This document shows positions 24,281-37,248 of a DNA stretch of 64,000 nt, one piece after another. Below the pieces are notes generated by a model, which did no database searches, was not told the DNA's origin, and saw only the letters and a program-made list of their open reading frames with translations. The DNA is from Sipunculus nudus. Its lineage: Eukaryota; Annelida; Sipuncula; Golfingiida; Sipunculidae. The translations under genes and the position numbers were made by a program. Position 1 is the first letter of the stretch; the number at the start of each line of letters is the position of its first letter. The stretch lies in the NCBI GenBank assembly GCA_026874595.1, contig CM049322.1, positions 20,523,400 to 20,587,399 on the forward strand. The letters are read 5' to 3'.

Positions 24281-26966
24281 AAGTGATTTTAATGTTGGTA
24301 AAATAGAGGACTCTGTTACAAATGAAGTTATAATTAAATACATGCATGTTAGGGGGGTGGAAGCAGTTGATATTAAGATGTTCAATGGAAAAATATCAGG
24401 GTACAAATGTGCTAACTTACGGGTGTACCGTTCAGATTGCTCGACAGTAGAGCGAGAGAGATTTTGGCCTAGAGGCGTTTACATAAGGGGATGGCGTCTG
24501 GAATAGGTCATTTGAGTACTGAAGATAAGTAGAAAGCAGAAAAAAAGAGTTTACATCGTAGACTTAAATATGAATCAAATGAATCGATATTCTATGGGTG
24601 ATCTGGACGGCTTACAGTTAGTATCTTACAATTGTAGAGGGGCAATGGCAAATGGTTTATATATATCTAATCTCCTTGATGATCCAGGTGTTTTCATTGT
24701 AGGTTTGTCAGAGCACTGGTTATTTCAAGATAGTCTTAATTTCTTAGAAACCATTCACCAATACTTTGACGCCGTGGGGGTAGAGGGTAGTACTTTAAAT
24801 CCACTGGATCCGTACAGAAGGGGGAAGGGGATGAGTTGGACTGATGTGGAGGAAATTTATTACAGGCTCTGTACGAACAATTAGTTATCGTAAAAATGAT
24901 ATTTTGGATTTTGTAATCAGTATTCAGGTGACATATGCAAATAATCTCTCATTGTCTGTATTTCAGGTTTACTTGCCGTGCTCAAAATATAGTCTGAAAG
25001 AATATACAGAAAAGGTAGAAATCTTACATGAATTATACGATGAATACTAGGCCATAGGTCATGTAATCATTATGTGTGACTTGAACTGTAGTTTGTCTCA
25101 GGGTGCCAGTTGTACTGGCAGAGAACGTGTGATACAAGATTTTATAAGTTAGGTAAGTATGATATCAACTACATGTAGTAAATCATGCTTTGGTCCAAAA
25201 TACACCTATATAACGACATCTTACTACAGTAGATCTTTGATAGATCATATATTAAATGGAATCTTTTATTTTAGCATCATGTGTTTATGAAGAGCACGAA
25301 CTGAACACCTCTGATCACTTAGCTATAGCAGTGTTATTAAGATAACCAGTGAAATTCCACACAAAGAATGTTATTATTTCTCAGCCTGCACTTCACTGGA
25401 AAAAACTCTCGAGTGATGAAATACGTGAAGGTTATACTAATGTAGTTGGAGAGCAACTGGATAGGTTATCAAAACCGACTGTGAATGATCATTCTGGTGG
25501 GGATATTGATTTATACTGTAATAAAATTATTGAGGTCTTGCAAAGGGTGGGGCAGTGTACAGTTCCAGTAAGACAATTTAGAAAATGTCTTAAGCCAAAG
25601 TGGAAAGAAATAGCAAAACCATTACATGATTTAATGAGAGAAAAAAAATAAAGGAATGGTTAATGGTTGGCAGGCCCAGGGGTTATGAGTGTGAGGTTTA
25701 TACTGAATATAAAAAAGCCAAACGCAAATTTAGATGTGCGATGAGATATATCCACACACGTCTTGAACTTGAGCTTTTTGAGGATTTGGGGAGAAATTCT
25801 GAAGTAGATGTTAACGGTTTTTGGGCAGTCGTTAAACGAAAACGCTAGCGCAAGGCTAATCGAATTAGTGGCATCAAATTTAGGCGAGATAAAATAGATG
25901 TAAATCCACAAGATATTGCTGAAGGATGGGCGGATTATTTTGAATCACTGTTTACTCCACGTAGCTTGAGCCATTTTGATGAAATTTTCGGTGATAAGAT
26001 CAGAGAGGAATGTGGTAGCATATATAGAGAATCTTTCCTTCATCTGAATCCAATTTTGGATACAAAGTTGACATTAAGGGAAATTCTTGTAGCAATTAAT
26101 TCACTAAAGGCTGGTAAAGTTGGCGGTTGGGACAAATTATCCAATGAGCATCTAAAATATGGTGGGTCGGCTTTGTACATGCATTTGTGCCACCTATTTA
26201 ATTTGATTTTGGAAAGTGAGGAAATACCTATCAGCTTAAAGAGAGGGCTTATCGTTACCATCCCTAAGGGCAATTCGAGTGCTACTAGCCCTGACATGTA
26301 CAGGGGAATTACATTATTACCTGTCATTTATAAGGTTTTCGAGAAACTCATTCTAAATAGATTAATTAAATTTATTAAGTTAGCTCAGCTGGAATTTCCG
26401 GATAACTTGCAATTTGTGTATCAAAAACAAATGAACTCCCTTCATGCGTCCTTTGTGATTCAGGAAGTTGTTTCGCATTGCACGTTAAAACGGTCGAAAG
26501 TATATTTATGTTGCCTCGACAGTCAAAAGGCTTTCGACACCGTATGGCATGAGGGCCTTTTATACAAAATTGCTAGACTGAGTGTTAAAGGGAAGTTGTG
26601 GAGAGTTATTAGATCCTCTTACAGAGGAATGACTTGCTCCGTGATGGTCGATGGTTGTTCAAGCAGATGGTTTAATATCAAACAGTCCGTGCGCCAAGGC
26701 GGTGTACTTTCTCCATGGTTGTTTCTTATATACATAAACGATTTGTTGGTAGAGTTGCGAAAACAAGGGTCCCGTGTAAAGTTAGGAGATGTGTATTTGG
26801 GATCACCAGTACAAGCCGATGATGTAGCCCTTCTATCCTTAACTCCTGCTGGGTTGCAAGAAATGATAAATGTTTGCTACGATTACAGCTGTAAGTGGCG
26901 CTCTGTGTTTAACCCTAAAAAGTCCGTGGTGATGGTTTTTGGAGAATCAAAGGTAGCCTTTCAACG
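24281..26966 (+). pseudogene. Decayed two-ORF non-LTR retrotransposon fragment
   Basis: 24277-24506 reads the end of an ORF1: NEVIIKYMHVRGVEAVDIKM, a region ending FWPRGVYIRGWRLE and a stop, as in LINE ORF1 tails. ORF2 starts at about 24570 with an AP-endonuclease N-terminus (LQLVSYNCRGAMANG, IVGLSEHWL), then breaks repeatedly (stops near 24882, 25050 and 25330, frame changes near 25650 and 25848). From 25966 a long open frame holds the reverse transcriptase: GGWDKLSNEHLKYGG, PDMYRGITLLPVIYKVFEKL, CLDSQKAFDTVWHEG, VRQGGVLSPWLF and ADDVALLS, with Gln-Ala-Asp-Asp in place of Tyr-Ala-Asp-Asp. The thumb and C-terminus are missing, cut by the 81-bp repeat. The clade is not certain. Confidence 0.88.
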
Positions 26967-27047
26967 TGGGTGGTCGCCCTGTCAACAGTGGCATGCTATC
27001 CTATGCCGATGAGCGCATAGTAACGCTCTATGAGGATGCAAATATTT
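26967..27047 (+). repeat. 81-bp perfect direct repeat, right copy
   Basis: Identical to 24200-24280. It interrupts the LINE reverse-transcriptase frame within a few codons of MVFGESKVAF. Confidence 0.97.
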
Positions 27048-27404
27048 TAGTCATTTTTGACAACGCCTCACTGCCTCGAGTACGCTGTCACTTAAAGTAA
27101 ACCTGACTGTTTGTTTGATACGTTTGTGTACTTTCTAACAGCACCTACCATGTGCGAGAAAACTTCCGTTATAATACAGCATATTCACACTGGTTTGTAG
27201 TTTCACATGTATTGTATTGTGTTAAATCAAAACACGTTGCCTAATCTTACAATTAAACGGCGTTTACAACGATATCGTTTGAGGATGTTTGAGCGCTGCA
27301 GTGCAGTTCTCTGTATGACTTGTGTCACGACTCAAGTAGGGCTGCCGGTCCAATGTAGATGCCACGGAGTTGTGTAGTCTTTCTGTATTTCTGCCTGTCT
27401 ATTT

Positions 27405-27615
27405 ATGTATGTATGTTTCACTATATTTTATGTATGTATGTATGTATGTATGTATGTATGTATGTATGTATGTATGTATATGCATGTATATGTATGTGTG
27501 TATGAATGAATGTGTGTATGTATAAATGATCTATATATATATGAATGTATATATAACTGTACGTATGTAAGTATAGCTGTGTGTATTTTGTTATAGTATG
27601 CATATATGTATGTAT
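27405..27615. repeat. (GTAT)n microsatellite
   Basis: Perfect TATG tetranucleotides to about 27480, then degenerate copies. Confidence 0.95.
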
Positions 27616-28489
27616 AATTATACTAAATGCTGCCCATTCCCAAGAGAAATTTGCATTACAGGTAAGTCTCTACAATAGTGTGCCCATCCTCCAAGATGGT
27701 GCGGATACTGGAAATCACAGGTAAAAATAATAAACTGAAGGTCACTCCTCTCTCCCAAATTGACAGCAAGGAGAGGGATTGCAGTTTCTTACTGTACTTT
27801 TATGACTCAGTCTGTTTTACTAAGTTTTGCTTATCAAGTGTTGGTCCATTTAATCATTAGTTATAATCCGACAGCCCGGCTGCCGGCAAATACTGCAGTA
27901 CATAAAACTGCTTCAGCCCTTATATACTGTCGAAATGATCCCGGGTTAACCTCTAACTGACTCCTGATATTATCCGATCTTAAGCCTCGTCGCTTAACGG
28001 ATCTTAATTTGATTATTGGATATCAGTATTCTTCAACCTCACCATATACACAGGAGATTTTATATTCTATACCTGATCGTACAAGCAACCGGTATAGTTC
28101 TTTAAGAGCAGTTGCCACAGTGCCACACTCACGTCTACCTACAATTAATTTGGCAAAGATCGACTGAATCGGTTTAATTTGTTTTCAATCAGACACACAT
28201 AGAATGAAAATGTATTGTTTACTTGTTTTTATTACTTGAAAAACCGTTTTCTAGCATTGTTTAAGTTACTCGGACTATCATGGTTTAATAAAGGTGTTAA
28301 TAACAAAACAAGTTGATCAGTAACCACTCGCATGGCTTTTCAGAAATACAGATACAGGTTGAACACGCCCTCTTCATGGTTACAAATGCACTCGGTAGAT
28401 GTCGCTTCTGCTAAGAGCAGCATACCGTAGTTGCCCATGCCCCCTAATGAAAGGCTTAAATTTCATATTTTTTCTTTCTATCTTTTCAA

Positions 28490-28765
28490 CGTTTTCTTTT
28501 TTCGAGGGGGTTTATTTTTCGCGACTTCTCCAGAGACCTTTACCAAGAGGGACAAACATAGAACTATGATCATCTTGTAATACCAAGCCTGTCCACCCCG
28601 TACATCAACACCTGTTAAGAAATGCAGGATCACTAATGCAGTTTTTGTTAAAGCTGTTGAAGGGATGCCATATTGACAACGGTTACTTAATTTGCGGTTT
28701 TCTGTCGTCCTCGAATATCGTGAATTTAAAATCCCTGCGAATATAAAGCGAACCACGGTGAATCT
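28490..28765. mobile_element. Short TIR element related to the Rh intron 5 copy
   Basis: TTCGAGGGGGTTTATTTTTC then GCGACTTC at the left; CTCGAATATCGTGAATTTAA, AATCCCTGCGAATA and GCGAACCACGG at the right are its inverse. Confidence 0.5.
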
Positions 28766-29842
28766 CCGAGGAATCGATCCTGGATCGTCTCTGAGTTATA
28801 TGTATATACATATATCTCCGCTGTAATTATAGAGTCAAAGATGATAACACATGTTAATTAAAAATTAATTCTAGTGTGACACCAGTGTATATCCTGTTCC
28901 TTTGACAAGCCTGATTTGCAGGGTCCCGTTTTTATATTTTTACGATTATGTAGGTGTGTTAGATTTATATTCGTGTCTGTCTGTATGTCGATAAGCATTT
29001 TGATTTTTATCATCATTTCATTTGTTAACGATACAAAATATCTGGGCGAAAGGAAGAAGCCATGTAAGTGTTTTTTAAAGGGAACTATTTCGATATCTAT
29101 CAACTAAAGATAATCCCTTGAGCCTTTTATTTTATAAAAAAACTAGGCCAGGAAACGCCGATCCCACCTCACACAGGCTGTTCTTTTTGTTTATATAAAC
29201 ATATTTATAACATGTGGGGCCCCGCAAAAAAAAAATAAACCAACGACTTAAAACAATGACCTCTGGTGGCAATCAGAAGAATCAGAGATTTGCATCTAGC
29301 GCACAATGCAATCAACCTACAGGTTACGTGGATTTTCTGTTTGTCAGCTTTAGCTAATGTACCGTGTTTATTAACAGCTCGTTGGTAACCAAGCTTAAAC
29401 ATCCGTCACAGATGCGTTATAAGAACATTTCAAAATAGAAATTATCAAGAGTTTATTAATATGTACGCAAAGAAAGTTATAAATGACATTAATTCTACAG
29501 AACACGTCCATGAACGGCTGATTTTAAAACTTACAAGTTCAGGTGCATTTACACTGGGCTTATATTATAACAAATTTCAGATGAATGGAATATATTAACA
29601 ATGTGAACAAATAATTTAAATCATGTGCACCATATCATATTAAGTGACAAAGACTCTAGGCTTTCTGGATTTTGTGTTATAGCAGTTAGTGAAATCCAAA
29701 GATAATGCCGTATTTCAGTAAATCAAGTTATTATTGCTATCATGCTTATAAATGTATAAACTAATGTTTTACTGCGAAATAGGAACCCAGTGAAACACTG
29801 AAAACTCCTATTGATCCTATTAAATGTAAATGTTTAAAAATA

Positions 29843-30529
29843 GTGGTGATTTACTCAGTGGGGACTATAGCGTATATCTCGTCATAGATTTATTTCGTTA
29901 TTTAGTATACCCGGTTTCCCATGAAGCAAAAGTAATTCTTTTATAAAACAAAGATAGTCGAATTTCATTAAAAACCGGTTGTTTTACCCACACGAAAAAT
30001 AACAAAAACAAATTGATGTTGAAGTGCCCTCACAATCCCGTACTACAAAGATATGGTGAGTAATATGATCTTGAATCGCCGGTTGAAATAACCCGTGTAT
30101 AAATAATATCTTTTTGGGGTTGTCCATAAGTTATCGCGTTCATGAAAACACCCAAACGTCATTATGGACAATGATGACAGAGCAAACACTGTGTCTTCTC
30201 TGGGGAGACATTATAAGAGGTCAGTTGTAAAGAGTAGATAAATAGCCTTGGAATGAACAATATTTTATCACAGCCGATTAAAAAAATATCATTTGTCTAA
30301 AAAATATAAATTATAATATTTTATTCAATTTATATCCATTGAACATACTTATCATATTGCGCTAGAATAACTTTCTCCATAGAGCATTGGGAGATTTCTA
30401 GATTCATGCATGAGAAAGCGGGCGGCTTTCCTTGTTCGTTATTTCGGTCACCCATTTTTCATAGCAGTTTATAATTTGCCAGGAGTTCAGGAGGAGAGAC
30501 ACGCTAGCCCCCGCTGAGTAAATCACCAC
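29843..30529. mobile_element. 687-bp TIR element flanked by TA
   Basis: GTGGTGATTTACTCAGTGGG at the left and its inverse, CCCGCTGAGTAAATCACCAC, at the right. The inverted repeat runs about 30 bases with two or three mismatches. TA lies on each side (29841-29842, 30530-30531), as Tc1/mariner-type targets would give. No transposase inside. Confidence 0.7.
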
Positions 30530-32537
30530 TAATTATACACATTTACGTTTAATATGATCAATAGTGAGGAAAATACACTACATGAATTGAGACATTCCCA
30601 TTTCCTTAAGCACCCGGGGACAGCAGATCCTTGGACTTGTACCGTGCTCATTTATCGCAGTGCTCGTTAAGACTGTAATTAGATTTGATAACATACATCA
30701 CCTAACAGGCAGACGCATGTTACGTTACACGGAACAAGCTTAACACTGGGTGAATAGCTTTCCTCGTGTCATCGTCGCTCACGTTTCTGATTTGGCATCC
30801 GTAATGAATGGACTTCTATTCTTTCAGGTATGAGGAGATATGCCAAACGTGCTCCTTACAAATATGTCTTGAGCAAGACTACTGGATGTTTTATTTAAAA
30901 CGAAACTGTTTGCAATATGCCCATAGTTGCCTGTTTCGATGACTTGCTCCAATTCAATTTGTTCATAATGTAAATATTATTGTTTCATTCCCTCTCATAT
31001 ACTAGTAATGTCCATGGCCAGAACCAGTATTATACATAATTGCTATTTTAACGTTGGTCTATCAATTTTAGAAATGGCACGGATGATGGAATATTTATTA
31101 TTTACGAATATGGAAAGTTTAACAAACACAAGCAAAAAGAGAATATCATAGTCTGCTCTTGGACATCGTCCAAAAATCTTCGTCCATTAAATATCTGGAA
31201 AATATGGAAATTTGCTTGGAAAGAGAATGAATAAAATCTGTTTAAATAAAGTTGATAATAAAGTTTTCTGATGGGTTTTATAATCCGCCGTTTTAAGTAG
31301 CCGCTTGAACACATGATCCATGCTGTTATTATTGAACAGGCTTAGGGCGTTTATGATATAATAATAGATTTTTAATTTTTTTTGTATTGCAAATATATAT
31401 ATATGCTTACTTAAACTAGCATTAGGAAAATGGATCCTCTTACCTCCACAAAAAAAGCATAAAACATCCATGGTAATTTAGAAGGTATACAAAAATAATC
31501 GATTAATAATCGATCATCGGCGTTTTTTCAATCATCGAAAATGATTTGTACAGAACCAACGCCTGCCACAAACAAATACGTATCTGTGTATGTGTGTTTA
31601 TGGAGATAAACAAAATCAAGACCCTGGCAACCTCTAACTGTTTATAGGTTTATGTGTATACATATAACACATAATTTAAACAGCATATGCATGTGTAAAT
31701 ACAAATACTCATATACACATTACATGTTTATAACCTCGCACAATATTGCGTATTACTTATCAGCAAACGCCCCGCAGCGCAATAAAAGTTAATTAATCAT
31801 CTGTGAATCTAATATCTATGACAAGATAAAAAGGTCAAGGCAAACATTTGCGCGCCCTGAGCTGTAATGGGGAATAAAAACTGTACTGAGGACTATTGAC
31901 AAATGAAAAAGTTTACCTTGCTCGAGGTGTATTTGTGTATTTGTATAAAAATAGACCGGCAATCCACTCAATCCTGTCATACTTCGATGTTTGAAGCTTA
32001 TAAGGTAAACATTAGGGGGACTGGAACTTTAATATTCCAAACTCAACTTTCTTAGATATGTTAGATTCATATTGATTACTGTCTTAATTGCACAGGCTGA
32101 ATAAACAAAGTCCCAGGATAGGATTTTAAGCAGGTTACCCGTCTATTGCAATAGGCGGTCGCGCTCTGGAGCACATTTCCACACCCGTAACACACGCATT
32201 CACACAATTTTCTGTGACGAACGGATTTTAACAATCCTATGTGGAAAAATGGAACCCATGATAAAAGACAGTCCATCGGCGGAGAGACGGTTCGTATTAT
32301 ATTGAATATGTCACTTATTTTTTAATTGAAATAACATCTACTGTTTTCCAAACCTAAGTGCACACAGTAATGTATTCCTGTATTCCTCTAAATGGTGAGA
32401 GTGGTACGTTTGATTTCATATAAAAATAGATTACTTAAAGTACATATGCAGGTGTATTACACTCATGTCTAGCATGTTCAACAGATCTGTGTAGGTTTAC
32501 CTGAATTGCAAACCACGTAAAATGAAATTTGGATTTG

Positions 32538-32539
<2 letters not shown>

Positions 32540-32587
<48 letters not shown>
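32540..32587. repeat. (GA)n microsatellite
   Basis: Perfect GA run, followed 45 bases later by a 16-base G run (32630-32645). Confidence 0.97.
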
Positions 32588-32591
<4 letters not shown>

Positions 32592-33354
32592 CAGACACAG
32601 ACAGGCAGCCAGGCAGAGAAAGCAAAAACGGGGGGGGGGGGGGGGATCAGTTTTGCAACAATTGTATAGTTTGTAGAAATATCCCAAAAAATCATTCAGT
32701 TAATGATTGTAAACCGCCTGAACGTAAAACTATATATACATTCTCAGAAGATAATCGTTCAATATCTCTTTGCTGACAATGTAGATATGTGTTTTCATCC
32801 AATATAACATTATCGATGTATAATGAATTAATCTTTCATTGCGTATATTCATGTATTGATTTAGCACGGGCTCATAGCCCCTTGATATTTAGTTGTCGTG
32901 TATGATCAGTGATAGATTGACCGGACATGACCTATAGATAGTTAAAAAATAGAAATATCAATAATGTCATTAGATCCTGCTGGTGTTCTAATGATGAGAA
33001 AAAAGTGCTAGGACTGTTTATGGACATCGAAATAACATCAAATGATTCTAATGAGCGATAATAGGGGAAAGGCAGTGGAATTCCAAAGCAGTCAAGTGAA
33101 GACACGATTTTTTCATGTCTATCGAAATAAAAATAATGCCTACAGGAAGGATTTCAGATCTACCATATATAATTGCTAGACACACGCACGCATGCACACA
33201 CATAATCCTGGCTGACGGTTTTATACTTGAGGACTCATGAAGTCCCTCCCCTCAAGAATAAAAAAAAAAAAAACACCTTGACCAAAGTACTTTTATAGCA
33301 ATAAAAAAATCATCAACCTCTTAAGATTCATTTCGAGACAGGAGCAGTTGATAT

Positions 33355-33717
33355 ACTGTGGTTGCGAGACCGTTTAAAATTCACGAATTGTCGAAGGGAA
33401 ATTATCGCAAAAATAAGAGAATCAAGTTGAAAAGCAAAAGATTGATTTTATAAAGAATAATTGATTATGTATTTTACCGTTAATCTAAGGTAAGTATATT
33501 TCAGATTATCTGTGACTTTCTACACGTTCAATATTCACCTGAGGTCCCCGTACAAATTTTGCAAAAATGTTACTTCAATGTATAAATAATATATAAAATG
33601 ATGGAATTTAGCACGTTTATAGGTTATTGTATTGTGAGACTGCGCAAATTGAACCCAAACAGTAAACTGTTGAAAAATCCCGAAATGTTAACCTTTCGAA
33701 TATGAAGCGAACCACAT
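33355..33717. mobile_element. Short TIR element, third and most degenerate copy
   Basis: ACTGTGGTTGCGAGACCG then TTTAAAATTCACGAATTG at the left; ACCTTTCGAATATGAAGCGA then ACCACA at the right. Confidence 0.45.
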
Positions 33718-33784
33718 CAGATGTATGTTGGAAATAATGGAGGATTTTCCTGACAAATAAACTGAAAGAAAATGGTCCTGAGAG

Positions 33785-34060
33785 AGAGGATAATGTGGTC
33801 CATTCAAATACTTTGGACACATTTACATAAACATGGGTTTTTTTTTGGTAAGGACTTCTGGTAAGGAATCAGTAATGTTATGTAAGCTTGCTCATGTGAA
33901 ATGTAATCAGAAGGGGTTTCCTTGAAATATAACAAATTTTGTTTTTGAAGTTTGATAGTTGAGACACGTCTCACAGTGCCTAACTGGAAGAATTTCGTTT
34001 AAAGTAGAAACGACATCTGGCGGAAGGATGGGAATATTTCCGAAGCTTCGTGTTACGTCA
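33785..34060. repeat. Dispersed repeat, second copy
   Basis: Contains ACATAAACATGGGT, GTAAGGACTT, GCTCATGTGAAATGTAATCA and GAAACGACATCTGGCGGA in the order seen at 23975-24199, and continues beyond where the other copy breaks. Confidence 0.6.
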
Positions 34061-34642
34061 GACTTGTTGTAAACATGAGAAACGTCCTATATATGCACAG
34101 TAACTCCTAAGTGTAGAAAACAAGTTTTATTCCTCTAGAACAGTGTCGGATGTAGCCAATGGGTGAGCTCCAGCAGAATGCACAGGGTATATCTTAAGGA
34201 ATTTTAGAACTAAACAAGTGTGCCTCTTAAGCATTAAAGCGCCTTATAGGGCTCCGCAATAAGAATATGCTGAAGGCCAAGAAACCATGGTGATTAGAGA
34301 CATGCGTCTTTCAATTTTAAGACTGAACCGTGACCTGTCTATATATATAGTTTTTTTAAAACATTATGCATTTTATGAATGAATTGTGAATTGGAGTATG
34401 ACGAAATATATATAATTATTACAGAAATGTTACAGAATTTTTGCAAACTCATACCTTGGCCAGTTACATGGTGTATAGCGTTGATAGCGATAAAATCCAA
34501 TTAATTACTCAGTGGGTTTTCAGTTTGTGATGGGAACTGCACAAATCCAAAATTACATCTGTACATTCCCACTTATAACTGCCCAAGTAGGGTTAACTGC
34601 AGTTAAAAATTCCCTGAAAACGCAAACAGGAACTTAACATTT

Positions 34643-35358
34643 GCTTCCTTCAGTAGGGGCGTTAATACAGGTGGTGGTATACCCCCCCCCCCCCCCACAC
34701 ACACACATATTTTTGCACGGGGGGTGGGGGGTGGGGGTGATATTTCAGAGAAAAAGATTTATGTATCGAAAATAAAACACATATCAATAATTAGAGTTAG
34801 ATTTTTTGTCTTTCTACTTGACTGTCTTAAATCTGAAAACTGGTACGATTTACGCAGAAGCACCTCCCGAACCCCGATGAAGAGCCAATAAACAAGACAA
34901 AAAAATGTTCAGTTCGTAGCGCATCGGGGGCCCAGTTCTAGAAAGTGGGAACGCCCCTTTAACTGGTACAATTTACGCAGAAGCACTTCACGAATCCTGG
35001 CGAAGAGCTAAGAAACCAATAATTGAGCACACAGATGCCACCTGTCATCAGGGGCCGGATCGCACGGAACTTCGTAGCCTTCGATATCTTTTCGGTTCGT
35101 ATAGCGCATCGGGGGCCCAGTTCATGAAAACGGTAACGCCTCTTTATACTTAATTTAACTACAAAGTTGTTATATCTCAAATATTTTAATGTTCACAAAC
35201 ACATACACATATATGCATATGAATCAATGAGATGTTTCAACATTCGAATAGGTTTACAGAAACATAGCTCCAACTTACTCTGATGGGTCTACCCCCCCCC
35301 TTCCTCCCCCCCCCCCCCCCCCCCCGCTTAAAAATAAATTGACGCCACATGCTTCCTT
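34643..35358. mobile_element. hAT-like MITE with exact target-site duplication
   Basis: The element body is 34651-35350 (700 bp), starting CAGTAGGGGCGTTAATAC and ending AAATTGACGCCACAT. GCTTCCTT flanks it on both sides (34643-34650 and 35351-35358), the 8-bp size expected for hAT. C runs sit just inside both ends. Inside, a block beginning TTTACGCAGAAGCAC and ending in CGCATCGGGGGCCCAGTTC occurs twice (about 34842-34962 and 34962-35145). No transposase. Confidence 0.8.
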
Positions 35359-35763
35359 TTTTTCTCTTCTGTTCTACTTATAATAAACGTAAGTTTTTAT
35401 AATCGCTGGGGTTTGTCGCTTACAATAACACGTTTTGATAAACACCTCTGTAAACTATAATCATTTCCATTTATCCATCCCTATCCATTGAACAGTATAA
35501 TATAAAGTGAATGGCGATTGTTCCTTTTGTTTTTTTTTTTGTATATTAATTAAGCTCCATTATAATATCTTACTTTCCACACTTCATGTTATCATACAAT
35601 AATTTATGTATGTGACTTAAAACCTAGACGAAGGCACTCAACAAGTATTTCTGGTAGATTAGAAGTAAAGCTTTCTTTAAGAAATTTGCAGAGTATATAT
35701 TTATAAAGTTTGGTGATGTTGGTTATACACACAATAAAAATACTTGACGCCTATAGATTAAAC

Positions 35764-35764
<1 letters not shown>

Positions 35765-35820
<56 letters not shown>
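35765..35820. repeat. (AT)n microsatellite
   Basis: Uninterrupted TA dinucleotides. Confidence 0.97.
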
Positions 35821-35823
<3 letters not shown>

Positions 35824-36479
35824 ACTGTACGAATAATAGCTTTACGTGTCTGGTAACTAGTATTTCGCCGATTTTGGGTTAACAGTTTATATTAACATGA
35901 ACAAGCGTACATATTCTTGTGTATGTTAAGTGTAAATTCCAGCAGGTTAATGACCGATTGATATGCAACTGATGAGTAAAACATATGTGTTTACTGTTTT
36001 GTAGCTTAAATGTTTTCATTTCAAGGACACATGACCTGATTGGGTTAAAATATTGTATGAATATATTTCTAGGCATAAATTGTGATATTAGAAGTTTATT
36101 AGGATAGGTGCTATTTGGATAGTTGATGCTGGGAACCTTTAGGGTAAGAACTCTCTTTTATAAGATCAGTGGTAAAATTTCACTGGGAAGTCAAGGTAGT
36201 TTACCGTTTCCTTACCAGATGGCCCTATTGGCGTACCTTAGGCGATCCTGGGTGTCGCAAGATGAGCTCATTATACTAATACCATGCTGGTACTATCTGG
36301 TTCATACAGGATTAAAAACAAAATATCAAGTAGCAATTTAATCGGAATATAATCTGTTAGTTATATTTCAGCTGTAGAGCTTTCGTTAATTATAAGAAAA
36401 AGAGGTCCCCATCCAGAGAGTTTTCAAGTATAATAGCGGATATATCCGAATCATGTGTTGAATCCCAAGTCTAGTAGAT

Positions 36480-36606
36480 TCGTCATTGGCCCATTCCCGA
36501 CATGCCCTGATCATTTCTTGAGATCCCGTTCATGACTGCGTGAGTTATGCTGTGAACAAACACACACACGAACACACGAACAGGAATGCACTGGCGGAGG
36601 CAAAAC
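36480..36606 (-). mobile_element. Dispersed repeat, partial copy D
   Basis: GAGATCCCGTTCATGACTGC, GTGAGTTATGCTGTGAAC, a CA-rich stretch and CTGGCGGAGGC match one half of copy B. Confidence 0.65.
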
Positions 36607-37198
36607 ATGTTGAATTTGATGATATTGTAAAGGGTAACTTAGGAGCTTTTGGTAACTGAAGGATTATTGAAATTAAGGATTGACTGCCTGGGTGACGGTG
36701 AAGGGAGGAGGTTGATTTTAAATAGAGAATTTTTTTTTTCGTTCGACTTATCTAGGATTATGTTTGCATAACACGCAAATGTGTGCTAGACAGTTAAGTG
36801 ATTATATAACAATGACATTTAAAATTAAGGTTTACTTTAACTTGCATTTGAAAATACATCTATGGAATTTTCATTTTTTTTTAAATATACATATTTTAAT
36901 ATAAACAGGGAACAAGCATCATACAAAAATGAAGTCTATATAATAAGTAATATACAGCATTCAATCAACTCATATTGATATTACATGACTATGAATAAAA
37001 TGACGTAAGCGAAAAAAAAGAATACTAAGGCCCCCCCCCCCCCGTGTTTGATATTTTTTTATGTATCTATATACCACATTTATATGACACTCTTTTAATT
37101 CATCAAATATCTACTAAGGCACTTTATATAAAATAAGTTAAATAAATTGACCCAGAACAGTTTATAACTTGAAAAAAAGCCCTAGATTCAAGACATAC

Positions 37199-37248
37199 TG
37201 TACTATTACTACTATTACTTTTACTAATACTACTACTACTACTACTAG
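37199..37248. repeat. (TAC)n microsatellite
   Basis: TACTAT / TACTAC trinucleotides. Confidence 0.9.

Larger units (their letters stand above)
27048..32539. other. No host gene seen
   Basis: Apart from the GTAT tract and the two TIR elements, this is AT-rich DNA with only short frames. Confidence 0.65.
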
